NCBI GenBank assembly: GCA_903837785.1
Contig: CAILVY010000068.1
Span: forward strand, 1 to 43,548
Direction: 5' to 3'
Length of the DNA stretch: 43,548 nucleotides
Source: Candidatus Hydrogenedentota bacterium
GTDB taxonomy: Bacteria > Hydrogenedentota > Hydrogenedentia > Hydrogenedentales > CAILVY01
The notes under the pieces were generated by a model, which searched no databases, was not told where the DNA came from, and saw nothing but the letters and a program-made list of their open reading frames with translations. Shown piece by piece: positions 1 to 8,056 of this stretch. The stretch's first letter is position 1; each line of letters starts with the position of its first letter. The position numbers and the translations under genes are program-made.

Positions 1-104
1 CCCTTTACGTGTGCAACGTCTGCGGCAACACGATTGAGGGCGAAGTGCCGGACCGCTGCCCCGTCTGCAACGCGGTCAGGGAGCGCTTCTTCGAAGTGAA
101 GTAG
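1..104 (+). CDS. rubrerythrin-like protein, C-terminal rubredoxin domain (5' end outside window)
   Basis: Only the last 33 codons are present, read in the frame whose first full codon is at base 3 and ending with TAG at 102-104. The visible peptide has two CxxC pairs (fragment residues 4/7 and 19/22) in the pattern YVCNVCGNTI...DRCPVCNA followed by a short aromatic tail (RFFEVK). This is the rubredoxin-like iron site that closes rubrerythrins, non-haem peroxidases of anaerobes and microaerophiles that reduce hydrogen peroxide. The di-iron four-helix domain lies outside the window, so a stand-alone rubredoxin-like domain or another fusion cannot be excluded. The gene converges on the glycosidase-like gene that follows, with a GC-rich hairpin between them. 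Confidence 0.75.
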   Translation, partial: LYVCNVCGNTIEGEVPDRCPVCNAVRERFFEVK

Positions 105-116
105 GCCGCGACGGAA

Positions 117-137
117 GGCGCCCGGCCGGAGCCGGGC
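117..137. terminator. GC-rich hairpin between convergent genes
   Basis: A perfect 7-bp inverted repeat, GCCCGGC (120-126) and GCCGGGC (131-137), encloses the loop CGGA. It lies 15 bases after the rubrerythrin-like stop codon and just before the stop of the oppositely oriented gene, so it could end transcription from both sides. No clear T-run follows, so intrinsic termination is uncertain. The left part, GGCGCCCGGCCGGAG (117-131), recurs exactly at 18766-18780 on the other strand. Confidence 0.45.
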
Positions 138-142
138 CCTGC

Positions 143-2479
143 TCATTGCTTCAGCAGCCACACCTCCGCCACCTGGCAGCCGCGCCCGTCCACCAACTGC
201 CATTCGAGGTCCAGGGACCCGTCGGCCGTGGCCGCCGCGGGCACGTGGAACTCGACGGGCTGGACAGGTTGGGGTTGGGCCAAGGGACCGTGGATCTCGT
301 GGATGCCGTCCGCGACGAGCCGCAGCGTGGGCTTGAACCGACCGGCATACGTGACACGCACGCGGTAGCGGGCCTGAGCTTCGAGTCCGTCGTAGTGCAT
401 CGTCAGCGGCGTGCCGTAGAGCGTCTGCGCCTGATCCTGCCAACTCAAGGGGGTCTCCGGCGCATCCATGTATTCGCATTGGACGGACTGAACGAAGCCG
501 GGGTCCTCCGCCCAAGTTCTGGGACGCAGGACATGGAGACTCATGGCCGGATTCCCCAGGTCGTCGTAGAACCCGCCGGGACCCGGATTCGTCCAGCGGG
601 TGAGGCAATTGATGGCCTCGACACGCGCATTTCGAAAATGCTTCTTGGCCGCCGCTTCCAGTTGACCGGCCAGCCAGACGCGATCGTTCAAGGGCGTATC
701 GAGGAAATCGAGCACCGCCCCGCGCTCGGGATTCTTCGCAAAATAGGGCTCCTTGACACTGAGTTGAAAACCGATGCTGTGGAGCAACTGTCTGGCAAGG
801 CTCTCGATGCGTCCCCGGGCATCGAGCAGTTCGGCGTCCGGCTCATTCTTTCCAAGGATGGCACGCGCTTCCTCGATGGCCTTTTGATCTCCGAGTTCGC
901 CCATCTGGCCGAGCACTGTATAGGCGCCCCCCTCCTGCATGGCGTCCAACGCCGCTTTTCGCGCGACGTAGGCGTCGTACCACGCGCGGAACAGGTACAT
1001 TTGGAGGCGCCAGTTTCCTTCGAGTTCGGCCGGATGCTTTTCGGCCGCTTCGCGCCATGTCGCAAGCGTCTTCCCGATCCAGGGATTCTCCAGGAGCGGA
1101 CCCTCCCAATTGCATTCCAGGAGATTCAGCCCTTCCGCGGCCAGTCCGGCCGCGCTGCGGGGAAAGAACGCCTTCGCGTAATCCTGGACCGCCGTGTCCG
1201 GACCGGACTCCGGGTCCCAGGCACACGCGAGCCAGACACACTTGTTCAGGTCGTCGTGGATGCCGTCGGAATACGCGAGGAACCCCTCGGTCTGTGGCGC
1301 GTAGAGGTTGTGAAGCTGCGCCATGGCCCGGGGACGCGGACAGACGGGCTCGCGGCCCAGCGTGTGCGCGAAGGCCCGGTCCCAGTCGGGCACGGGATAC
1401 TGGCAGCGGATCGTGTGCGTAATGTCGGGATAGGCACGGAGCTTGTAACGCCCGGGCGTGCGTGCGCGCATTTCCGGCAAACTCATCTTCGTCCAGGGGC
1501 CGTAGACCACGCCCGTAAGCCAATCGGGTTGGGCGTGTTCGAGCCAATCAAAGAAATAGGCGTTGTCCTCGTGGGAGAAGGTCTGGTTCGAAACCCAGAG
1601 CGTGGCCTCGGGATGTTCCTCGCGCAGAACCTGGGCGAAATCCGCCAGCCACGGGATGAGCGCCCGGGCCGGGTTCGTCCCATCGTCGCCGCCCGGCACG
1701 AACACGCCCGCCAGGCGCTTCACGCTGTGCAGGAGCGCCCGCCGGTCTTCGAGCGCCTTCTTTGCCTCCGCGGGCTTGCTGAGATCTTCGAGCGCCGCGA
1801 TCCAAAACCACAGGTCCAGTCCGTACGCGTCGAGCAGGCCGGCAATCTCCCGGTTCATTTCGCCCATCGGCCGTTTCATCACCCGGCCTTCAACCTCCTC
1901 GGGATCGAAGCCCGGAACCAACTCGATGCTGTTCGCGCCGAACAGGACGAGGTCGCGAATGTACTGTTCGTACGTGGCGATGTCCCAGGCATCGTAACTG
2001 TTCGCGGTGGCGCGATAGCCCAGTTGCGTGCCGCGCAGGGCATACTTGGGCGCGGTGGCGATGCGTGTGTCCGCCCGAAGCTGCAATGTATCCGCCGCGC
2101 AATCCAGCAGCAGAATCAGACGTCCGGCGGCGAACAGCATGCCGCGTTCATCGCGCCCCAACGCATAAACCCGCTGGCCCGTGACGGAAATCGCATAGCC
2201 TTCGGCCTGTTTCGGCACCGCGACGCCCTCCGGTGCCGGGAACTCCGCCACGGTGCCCAGGAGAAGGGCCGCATCTTCCGGTGGCGGCGCCTGCGCGGAG
2301 ATCGGAAGCCGGATGCCGCAACGCCGTGCAATCTCGTCCTGGAGCATGGCGGCGGCCTTGGCATGGCGCGTCTCATCGCTTCGCGCCACGAGCACGGCCT
2401 TCGATAAATCAAGCATCGCCGGATCGCCGGCGGCGGTCCACGCGGCCAACAGACACGTTCCCATCATAAACAGGCGCAT
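143..2479 (-). CDS. secreted glycoside-hydrolase-like protein (778 aa)
   Basis: The protein starts with a short signal peptide (about residues 1-18, MRLFMMGTCLLAAWTAAG). Residues about 25-135 resemble the alpha/beta domain found at the N-terminus of GH20/GH67-type enzymes (a sequence of 'LDDEIARRCGIRLP' style, then a LLLGT strand and an AAGRLILLLD helix). Residues about 145-430 read as a TIM barrel beginning LRGTQLGYRATANSYDAW, with the strand GANSIELVPGF and an acidic VPGGDDG motif that could supply catalytic acids. The remaining helical and beta regions are not recognised. The family is inferred from this architecture; the exact GH family and substrate are unknown. It is transcribed divergently from the arabinokinase-like operon, which suggests, but does not prove, a role in sugar release outside the cytoplasm. 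Confidence 0.65.
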   Translation of the reverse strand: MRLFMMGTCLLAAWTAAGDPAMLDLSKAVLVARSDETRHAKAAAMLQDEIARRCGIRLPISAQAPPPEDAALLLGTVAEFPAPEGVAVPKQAEGYAISVTGQRVYALGRDERGMLFAAGRLILLLDCAADTLQLRADTRIATAPKYALRGTQLGYRATANSYDAWDIATYEQYIRDLVLFGANSIELVPGFDPEEVEGRVMKRPMGEMNREIAGLLDAYGLDLWFWIAALEDLSKPAEAKKALEDRRALLHSVKRLAGVFVPGGDDGTNPARALIPWLADFAQVLREEHPEATLWVSNQTFSHEDNAYFFDWLEHAQPDWLTGVVYGPWTKMSLPEMRARTPGRYKLRAYPDITHTIRCQYPVPDWDRAFAHTLGREPVCPRPRAMAQLHNLYAPQTEGFLAYSDGIHDDLNKCVWLACAWDPESGPDTAVQDYAKAFFPRSAAGLAAEGLNLLECNWEGPLLENPWIGKTLATWREAAEKHPAELEGNWRLQMYLFRAWYDAYVARKAALDAMQEGGAYTVLGQMGELGDQKAIEEARAILGKNEPDAELLDARGRIESLARQLLHSIGFQLSVKEPYFAKNPERGAVLDFLDTPLNDRVWLAGQLEAAAKKHFRNARVEAINCLTRWTNPGPGGFYDDLGNPAMSLHVLRPRTWAEDPGFVQSVQCEYMDAPETPLSWQDQAQTLYGTPLTMHYDGLEAQARYRVRVTYAGRFKPTLRLVADGIHEIHGPLAQPQPVQPVEFHVPAAATADGSLDLEWQLVDGRGCQVAEVWLLKQ

Positions 2480-2554
2480 ATGCTCACCCCTTTCATCGCG
2501 GATAAGCGTGACGCAAAGGCCGGGGGAGGATCAAATACACAGGAACAGCCGCCC

Positions 2555-2583
2555 TTGCGGGGTGCCAATGGAAATGCTAGGCT
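2555..2583 (+). promoter_or_regulatory. candidate sigma70-type promoter of the sugar-kinase operon
   Basis: TTGCGG (2555-2560) and TAGGCT (2578-2583) are separated by 17 bases, and TG two bases before the second hexamer gives an extended -10. The hexamers themselves are weak matches. A start near 2590 would leave a leader of about 30 bases before the kinase ATG. Confidence 0.35.
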
Positions 2584-2622
2584 CTCCTTTCATTCTTCAG
2601 CGTTAGATTGGGAGCGGACATC

Positions 2623-4023
2623 ATGGATGACTTCCTGAACTGTGTTTCGGGGATGCGGGAACGCGGCGACCTCTTTTCACCGGGCTGCCCGCTCTATGTG
2701 AGCCGCGCGCCCGGCCGCCTCGATTTGATGGGGGGCAACGACGACTACACCGGAGGCCTGGTCTTCGAGGCCACAATCCGCGAGGCCACCTGGGCGGCGG
2801 CCCAACGCCGCGGCGACGGCACGCTTGTGTTCCTGAATCCGCAGATGCGGGCACGCGGTTGGAAGGAGCAGGTGGAGTTCTCGTTAGACGCGCTGACGGA
2901 TGACGAGGCGGTAATCCGTCTCGTGGACGCCGACCCGCAAGCGCCGTGGACGGCCTATGTCCTGGGCGTATTTCACCTGCTCCGGCGGCGCTTTCCGGAA
3001 GCGGTGACGCACGGCGCAAATGTCTACATCGCGTCCGAAGTGCCGCTGAACAAGGGCGTGAGTTCCTCGGCGGCGGTGGAAGTGGCCGTAATGAAGTCCG
3101 CGGCGCGCTGCTATGGAATCGATTTGCACAGCATTGAACTGGCCGAAGCCTGCCAATGGGTTGAGAACGTCATCGCGCGTTCGGCCTGTGGGATCATGGA
3201 TCAGATCACCTCCGTATTGGGCGACGAAGGCTGCATCCTGCCCCTCGTATGCCAGCCGTGCCTGCCTGAACCCCTCATTCGCCTGCCCGAAGCGCTTCAG
3301 TGCTGGGCCATCGACTCCGGGGTCAGCCACATGGTCAGCGGCATCGAGTATGAAGCGGCGCGTGCGGCGGCCTTCATGGGCTACAAGCTCATGTGCGATT
3401 GGGAAGGCCTGCCTGTCCGTCTGGATGAGTCGGGGCAAATCCCGAGGTATGTCGATGCACGCTGGAACGGCTACCTGGCGAATGTGACGCCGTCGGAGTT
3501 TCGGGCGAAGTTCGAGGAGCGCCTGCCCGATACGCTGCTCGGGGCGGATTATCTTGCCCTCGCCAAGACACATGTGGATCCATTCACCACACTGCGCCCG
3601 GATTATGCATACAGGGTTCGCGCCAACACGCGCTACGCGGTGGAAGAAAACGCGCGGGTGCGTCTCTTTTCAGAACTCTCGCGCGGCGCGGCCCTGCACG
3701 GGATGCCGCGCTCGTACGAACTGATGGGCGACCTCATGTATCAGTCGCATCACGCGTACACGGACTGCGGGCTGGGCGCGGAGGCGACCGACCTGCTCGT
3801 GTCCTTCGCGCGCGAGGAAGGCGCCGCACACGGGATCTTTGGCGCGAAGATCACCGGAGGGGGCGCGGGTGGAACCGTGGCCGTGCTCGGCCTCAAGAGT
3901 GCCAAGGATGCGTTTCAGCGCATTGTGAATCGTTACGCCGAGGCGCGCGGCGGCGTGCCCTATGTGTTTGAAGGCAGTTCGATGGGCGCGGACAAGTTCG
4001 GCGTCGTCACGCTGGAGGCTTGA
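2623..4023 (+). CDS. GHMP sugar kinase, L-arabinokinase-like (466 aa)
   Basis: This is a galactokinase-family GHMP kinase, expected to transfer phosphate from ATP to the anomeric hydroxyl of a free sugar in the cytoplasm. The sugar-binding motif PGRLDLMGGNDDYTGG is at residues 30-45, the ATP loop PLNKGVSSSAA at 141-151, ACGIMDQ at 188-194 with Asp193 as likely catalytic base, and the third motif GAKITGGGAGG near 407-417. From memory of the family, the phrases GVSSSAAVEVA, CGIMDQ, CQPC, NVTPSEF, GDLMYQSH and FEGSS resemble the kinase domain of plant L-arabinokinase (ARA1) more than galactokinase, so L-arabinose is the best substrate guess. The ATG at 2623 is chosen because GGGAG (2610-2614) sits 8 bases upstream; an in-frame TTG at 2608 is less likely. 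The transporter gene follows after 3 bases. Confidence 0.8.
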   Translation: MDDFLNCVSGMRERGDLFSPGCPLYVSRAPGRLDLMGGNDDYTGGLVFEATIREATWAAAQRRGDGTLVFLNPQMRARGWKEQVEFSLDALTDDEAVIRLVDADPQAPWTAYVLGVFHLLRRRFPEAVTHGANVYIASEVPLNKGVSSSAAVEVAVMKSAARCYGIDLHSIELAEACQWVENVIARSACGIMDQITSVLGDEGCILPLVCQPCLPEPLIRLPEALQCWAIDSGVSHMVSGIEYEAARAAAFMGYKLMCDWEGLPVRLDESGQIPRYVDARWNGYLANVTPSEFRAKFEERLPDTLLGADYLALAKTHVDPFTTLRPDYAYRVRANTRYAVEENARVRLFSELSRGAALHGMPRSYELMGDLMYQSHHAYTDCGLGAEATDLLVSFAREEGAAHGIFGAKITGGGAGGTVAVLGLKSAKDAFQRIVNRYAEARGGVPYVFEGSSMGADKFGVVTLEA

Positions 4024-4026
4024 GAC

Positions 4027-4971
4027 ATGGAGAACGCTGCTGCAGGAACCCCAACGAACAAGGGCCGCATGGCGTGGTTCCTTTTCCTCCTCGCGCTTAC
4101 GAACCTTATGTGGTCGGCGCAGGGAACCGCCGTGAAGTACCTCGAAGACCACCTGGGACCCATCGCCATCACTTTCCTGCCCTTTTATGTGACGACGCTG
4201 CTGCTCGTGCCGCTGCTCGTGTGGAAACGGCGCGCAAACCCGGATGCCGCGCGGCCGACGTGGAGCGACTGGAAGAAGTTCGCGGCGGCCGGCGTGGCCG
4301 GCCAGGTCCTGGCCCAACTGGGCATGACCTGGGGGATAACGAAGTCGCTGGCGTCGAACGGGGCGATCCTGAATCTGCTGATTCCCGTCATTACGGCGGT
4401 GCTGGCGTCGGTGCTCCTGCGCGAGCGCATTACGAAGCTGCGGGTGCTCTGCCTGGCGATGGGGCTCGTGGGCGTGCTGCTCATGTCGATCCAGGACCTC
4501 CGGCAAAGTGCCTTTCTTCAATCGAGCTTCCTGCTGGGCAACCTCCTCATTCTGGGCGGATGCACGGGTTCCGCGTTCTACAATGTCTACTGCAAGGGCC
4601 TGCTGGCGCGCTTTCAGGAGGTCGAGATCCTGATATTCAGCTATATCACCGCCTCTCTCGCAAGTCTGCCCGTGCTGATCTGGCAGGAGCCGGACTGCAT
4701 CGTGCGGCTGGCCGCGTTCGACTGGCAGGCCGGCCTCGCGTTCGCGTTCCTGGCGATTGGCATGTACGGCGCGTCGATGCTCCTGTTCTTCTACGTCCTG
4801 CAGTACCTCCCGGTCACGGTGGCGTCCGCATCGATGTACCTGGTTCCGGTTTTCGGCGTGATTCTGGCCATCGTCCTCGTGGGCGAGCACTTGAACACCT
4901 TCGCGGTGGCGGGTGCGGCGGTGGTGCTCGTGTCAACAGTTCTGATCATGAAATACGACCCCAGCGCCTGA
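4027..4971 (+). CDS. EamA/DMT-family inner-membrane transporter (314 aa)
   Basis: About ten hydrophobic segments in two repeats of five match the drug/metabolite transporter fold. The first half opens with LMWSAQGTAVKYLEDHLGPI and contains LASNGAILNLLIPVITAVLAS followed by RERITKLRVL; the second half contains a corresponding LPVTVASASMYLVPVFGVIL and GEHLN. This internal duplication is typical of EamA proteins, which export or exchange small metabolites; substrates cannot be read from sequence. It starts 3 bases after the arabinokinase-like gene and ends 16 bases before the large secreted protein, so all three are probably one transcript. The context suggests a sugar or sugar-derived metabolite. 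Confidence 0.85.
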   Translation: MENAAAGTPTNKGRMAWFLFLLALTNLMWSAQGTAVKYLEDHLGPIAITFLPFYVTTLLLVPLLVWKRRANPDAARPTWSDWKKFAAAGVAGQVLAQLGMTWGITKSLASNGAILNLLIPVITAVLASVLLRERITKLRVLCLAMGLVGVLLMSIQDLRQSAFLQSSFLLGNLLILGGCTGSAFYNVYCKGLLARFQEVEILIFSYITASLASLPVLIWQEPDCIVRLAAFDWQAGLAFAFLAIGMYGASMLLFFYVLQYLPVTVASASMYLVPVFGVILAIVLVGEHLNTFAVAGAAVVLVSTVLIMKYDPSA

Positions 4972-4987
4972 GGCGAGGATTGCATCC

Positions 4988-7960
4988 ATGCGAAATCTCA
5001 TGCTGATTTCTATCTTGTGTGTCTTGACCACGGCGGCCCAGGCCGCGCCCGAAGCACGCCCGGCGGTCGTGGGCTTTCATCCCGCACAATACGACGCCGA
5101 GGGCAGGCTGCTTCCCTGGACCTCGTGGGATGACGCGATCGACCTCGAAATGAAGTGGTATCAGAACTGCCCGGTCAACGAGCACGGCTATCCCGTGTTC
5201 GTCTACACGACCTTCATGGACGGCGACTACAAGCCGTACAAGACCGACGTCATTCCGTGCACGCAGGACGGCATGGGAATCCTCTCGTATTTGAAGTACT
5301 GGGAGTACACGGGGAAGTCGAATCCCGCGATCATGGAGATGGCGGTGAAGATGGGGGACTATCTTGTCGAACAGACGCTGACCCCGCCCGAGGGCGTGTA
5401 TCCGGAATTCCCCCGGTCGACCGGCCTGAACACGGAATTCCCGATGAAACAAAGCTCGCAAGGCGACGCCAAATACGGACCGAACGTGATTGAGCCGGAC
5501 AAAGGCGGCATTGCGGGCTACGCCCTCGTGAAGCTGTATCAGGCACAAGCGGGCAGCAAGTACCTGGACCACGCGTTGCACATTGCCGACCTGTTGATGA
5601 AGAACATGCGCGAAGGCGACGCGATGCATTCGCCCTGGCCGTTCCGGGTGGACTCCGTCACCGGACAATACTGGGGCGAACGCAGCGGCAACATGGCGTA
5701 TATCCTCCGCCTCTTCGATACGCTGATCGAGATCGGCTTCGACCGATATCAAGGGCCGCGCGACGCGCTCTGGAATTGGATCAAGACCTTCCAATTCAAC
5801 GCGCCGGATGATCGCGCTTCGAGCCTGTGGATACAGTTCTTCGAAGACATGACCGAGGAAGACAACCGGAATTCCTGGGCGCCGCTCGAAATGGCCCGCT
5901 ATCTCATTGAGAAGAAGGAGGCACTCGACCCGGCGTGGAAGCAGGACGCCGAGAAGCTCATCCAATTCGCCATGAAGTACTTCTCGAAGACCCAGCCGTG
6001 CGGCGCCGTCACAATGGCGGAACAGGACTCGGACATGCGCGCATGGGGCGGCGCCTGCTCCAAGCTCGGCGGCGTTGCGGCGATGTTCTACGCGGCGGGC
6101 GGCGGCGATCAGTACAAGGAGATCGCCTATCGCAATCTGACCTGGATGATCTATCACATAGACAAGGACGGCTGCCCCGCGCACATGACGGCGGATGAGA
6201 AACAGCGCCGGGGCGGCTGGCAGGAAGACTGCCACACAGACGTCATTCACAACTTCATGGACGCTATCAAGGCGGTGCAGGAGTGGGGGAGGCGCGCACA
6301 GGCGCCGGCCACTCCGCCGAAGATGCTCGCCTATTCGGCTTCGCCCACTGCGTATTTCAACGATCATGCGGCGGAGCTGGCGCGGATCTACGATGGGCTC
6401 TTCTTTGTCGTGGGTTCATGGGATGACGGCGCAAGCAATGCCCTTGGACTGAACGGAGAAGCCTCGCCCTGGAAGGATCTGGCCCGGGAGAATCTGCGGC
6501 AGTTGCGCGCAGCGGGCGTCACGGAGAACCTGTTGGGCTTCTGCTTCTCTGACAACGGCACGTGGCCTTCGCCGGAAACACTGCTGCCCGAGGCTGCCCG
6601 CCAGAAAATGGCCGATCAATTCGGCGCCATCGCGCGCGAGGCGAGGGATCTGGGCTTCCGCGGAATCTCCGTGGACATCGAGTATCCGTATCCCCGCTAC
6701 GCACTGGATCACCCTGTCTGGAAATACGAGGGCTATACGGCGGAAGACCTGATGGACGCGGCGAAGTCCCAGGGCCGCGCGGCGACCCTCGCCATGCTTG
6801 ATGCCTTCCCCGAAGCGGTGATCGTAACCCTGCCCGGCAGCCTGCGCTGCCGAGCGCTCGGCCACGCGTTTCTCATGGGCATGCTCGAAGCCATGGCCGA
6901 ACGAAACGCGCCCGGCGGGTTTCATCTTGGGCTGGAGCGCGCCTACTCGCTGCTGGACCCCGTGTCGCAAGTGGGGATTCCGCGCGAAGGCGATCTCGAC
7001 GTGCGCGCCTGCGTCCGCGACCCGAAAGTGCTGGACTACTGGAATCGCTCCTGCACTGTGGCGCCCGGCGTGTGGCCGCTGCACATGATCGAGACGGGCG
7101 GAAAAGATTATCCGGTGCGTCCGTGGCCGGAGGAGATGGGCGAACTGCGCCAGCAGATGGAGACGTTGCGCGGCGTGGCCAAGCGCTATATCTGGTCCTA
7201 CTCCGGCCAGCCCATGTGGCATCCCTACACCCCAGAATTGGCCGGGAAGTACGGCTTGGGCGCAACCCCGTTTCCCGAGGCCGCGAGCGTGGTGGAGCAG
7301 TGGCACGCCATCCTCTCGGACAGGTACGCCGTCACGCGCGAGCCGCATCTGCTGCGGCTCATCGAGTCCGTGAAACGCTTCGATCGCGGCGAGTTGTCAC
7401 CGCACGAACTCTGCGGCGCCTTTGGCGCCCCCGGCGACTGGATGATACTCGGCCTGCTTTCCAATCCCTTTGTTCAGGCAAGCTTCTCCGCGCCGAACGC
7501 ACTGCTGCGCCCCGTCAACCCAGACGAACCGGTCGCAGGGCGGGACGGCGCTTGCCGGTGGTTTGCGTTTCACAATTACGATCCCCTCGGTTCCATACGC
7601 CTGGGCATGGCCTTCGATTGGATGAAGACGGACAAGTCCTCGGCGCAGCTCGTCAGCAACATCATTGCTGAAGAGGACACGCAGGCCTTCCTGCACTGGA
7701 ACTGGGACGACGGCGCCATCGTGTATCTGAACGGCAAGATTATCGCGGATCACCGGGAGTATCCCGAGCGCGGCCACGGCCTCTTCTTCCGCGACCGCTA
7801 CGACTTCGAAGAAGTGGTCCCTGTGACGCTCCCGAAGGGCGAATCAACCCTGGCCATCACCTCCGTCAACTCCCACGGCGTCTGGGGCGTGACCGTCCGC
7901 TTCACGGACAAAGACGGCTGGCCCATCGACGGCATCCGTTTTGCCCTGCCGCCGCATTGA
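4988..7960 (+). CDS. large secreted protein: helical toroid + TIM-barrel-like + beta-sandwich (990 aa)
   Basis: A signal peptide (MRNLMLISILCVLTTAAQA) directs export. Three regions can be distinguished. Residues about 30-440 are helix-rich with repeated aromatic motifs (QDGMGILSYLKYWEYTG, GGIAGYALVKLYQ, GNMAYILRLFDTLIEIGF), like the alpha/alpha toroid of epimerases and unsaturated-uronyl enzymes. Residues about 445-780 look like a TIM barrel, with a FRGISVDIEYPYP strand whose Asp563 and Glu565 could be catalytic. Residues about 860-990 form a beta-sandwich-like end containing WNWDDGAIVYLNGK. I do not recognise a named family for the whole protein. It is the last gene of the kinase-transporter operon. 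Polysaccharide or glycoside processing outside the cytoplasm is the likely role; substrate unknown. Confidence 0.65.
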   Translation: MRNLMLISILCVLTTAAQAAPEARPAVVGFHPAQYDAEGRLLPWTSWDDAIDLEMKWYQNCPVNEHGYPVFVYTTFMDGDYKPYKTDVIPCTQDGMGILSYLKYWEYTGKSNPAIMEMAVKMGDYLVEQTLTPPEGVYPEFPRSTGLNTEFPMKQSSQGDAKYGPNVIEPDKGGIAGYALVKLYQAQAGSKYLDHALHIADLLMKNMREGDAMHSPWPFRVDSVTGQYWGERSGNMAYILRLFDTLIEIGFDRYQGPRDALWNWIKTFQFNAPDDRASSLWIQFFEDMTEEDNRNSWAPLEMARYLIEKKEALDPAWKQDAEKLIQFAMKYFSKTQPCGAVTMAEQDSDMRAWGGACSKLGGVAAMFYAAGGGDQYKEIAYRNLTWMIYHIDKDGCPAHMTADEKQRRGGWQEDCHTDVIHNFMDAIKAVQEWGRRAQAPATPPKMLAYSASPTAYFNDHAAELARIYDGLFFVVGSWDDGASNALGLNGEASPWKDLARENLRQLRAAGVTENLLGFCFSDNGTWPSPETLLPEAARQKMADQFGAIAREARDLGFRGISVDIEYPYPRYALDHPVWKYEGYTAEDLMDAAKSQGRAATLAMLDAFPEAVIVTLPGSLRCRALGHAFLMGMLEAMAERNAPGGFHLGLERAYSLLDPVSQVGIPREGDLDVRACVRDPKVLDYWNRSCTVAPGVWPLHMIETGGKDYPVRPWPEEMGELRQQMETLRGVAKRYIWSYSGQPMWHPYTPELAGKYGLGATPFPEAASVVEQWHAILSDRYAVTREPHLLRLIESVKRFDRGELSPHELCGAFGAPGDWMILGLLSNPFVQASFSAPNALLRPVNPDEPVAGRDGACRWFAFHNYDPLGSIRLGMAFDWMKTDKSSAQLVSNIIAEEDTQAFLHWNWDDGAIVYLNGKIIADHREYPERGHGLFFRDRYDFEEVVPVTLPKGESTLAITSVNSHGVWGVTVRFTDKDGWPIDGIRFALPPH

Positions 7961-7980
7961 GGCAGCGACCGACGCAAGCT

Positions 7981-8018
7981 CGATGGACGGCATGGACCCG
8001 ATGGACGGCATGGACGGC
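7981..8018. repeat. four tandem 9-bp units ATGGACNNN
   Basis: ATGGAC occurs at 7983, 7992, 8001 and 8010, an exact 9-base period: ATGGACGGC, ATGGACCCG, ATGGACGGC, ATGGACGGC. Equivalently, a 17-base word starting CGATGGACGG is present at 7981-7997 and 7999-8015. It lies in the 96-base gap between two converging genes and has no ribosome-binding site of its own. Confidence 0.85.
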
Positions 8019-8056
8019 ACGAACACATGGCGTCCATTCACTCTCGTATTGGCCAG

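Noticed and set aside
146..2407. 753-codon open frame on the plus strand
   Set aside because: It is antisense to the glycosidase-like gene, has no plausible ribosome site and its Arg/Pro/His-rich translation resembles no protein; long antisense frames are expected in GC-rich coding DNA.
3670..4890. 406-codon open frame on the minus strand
   Set aside because: Antisense to the arabinokinase-like and transporter genes, whose motifs are unambiguous.
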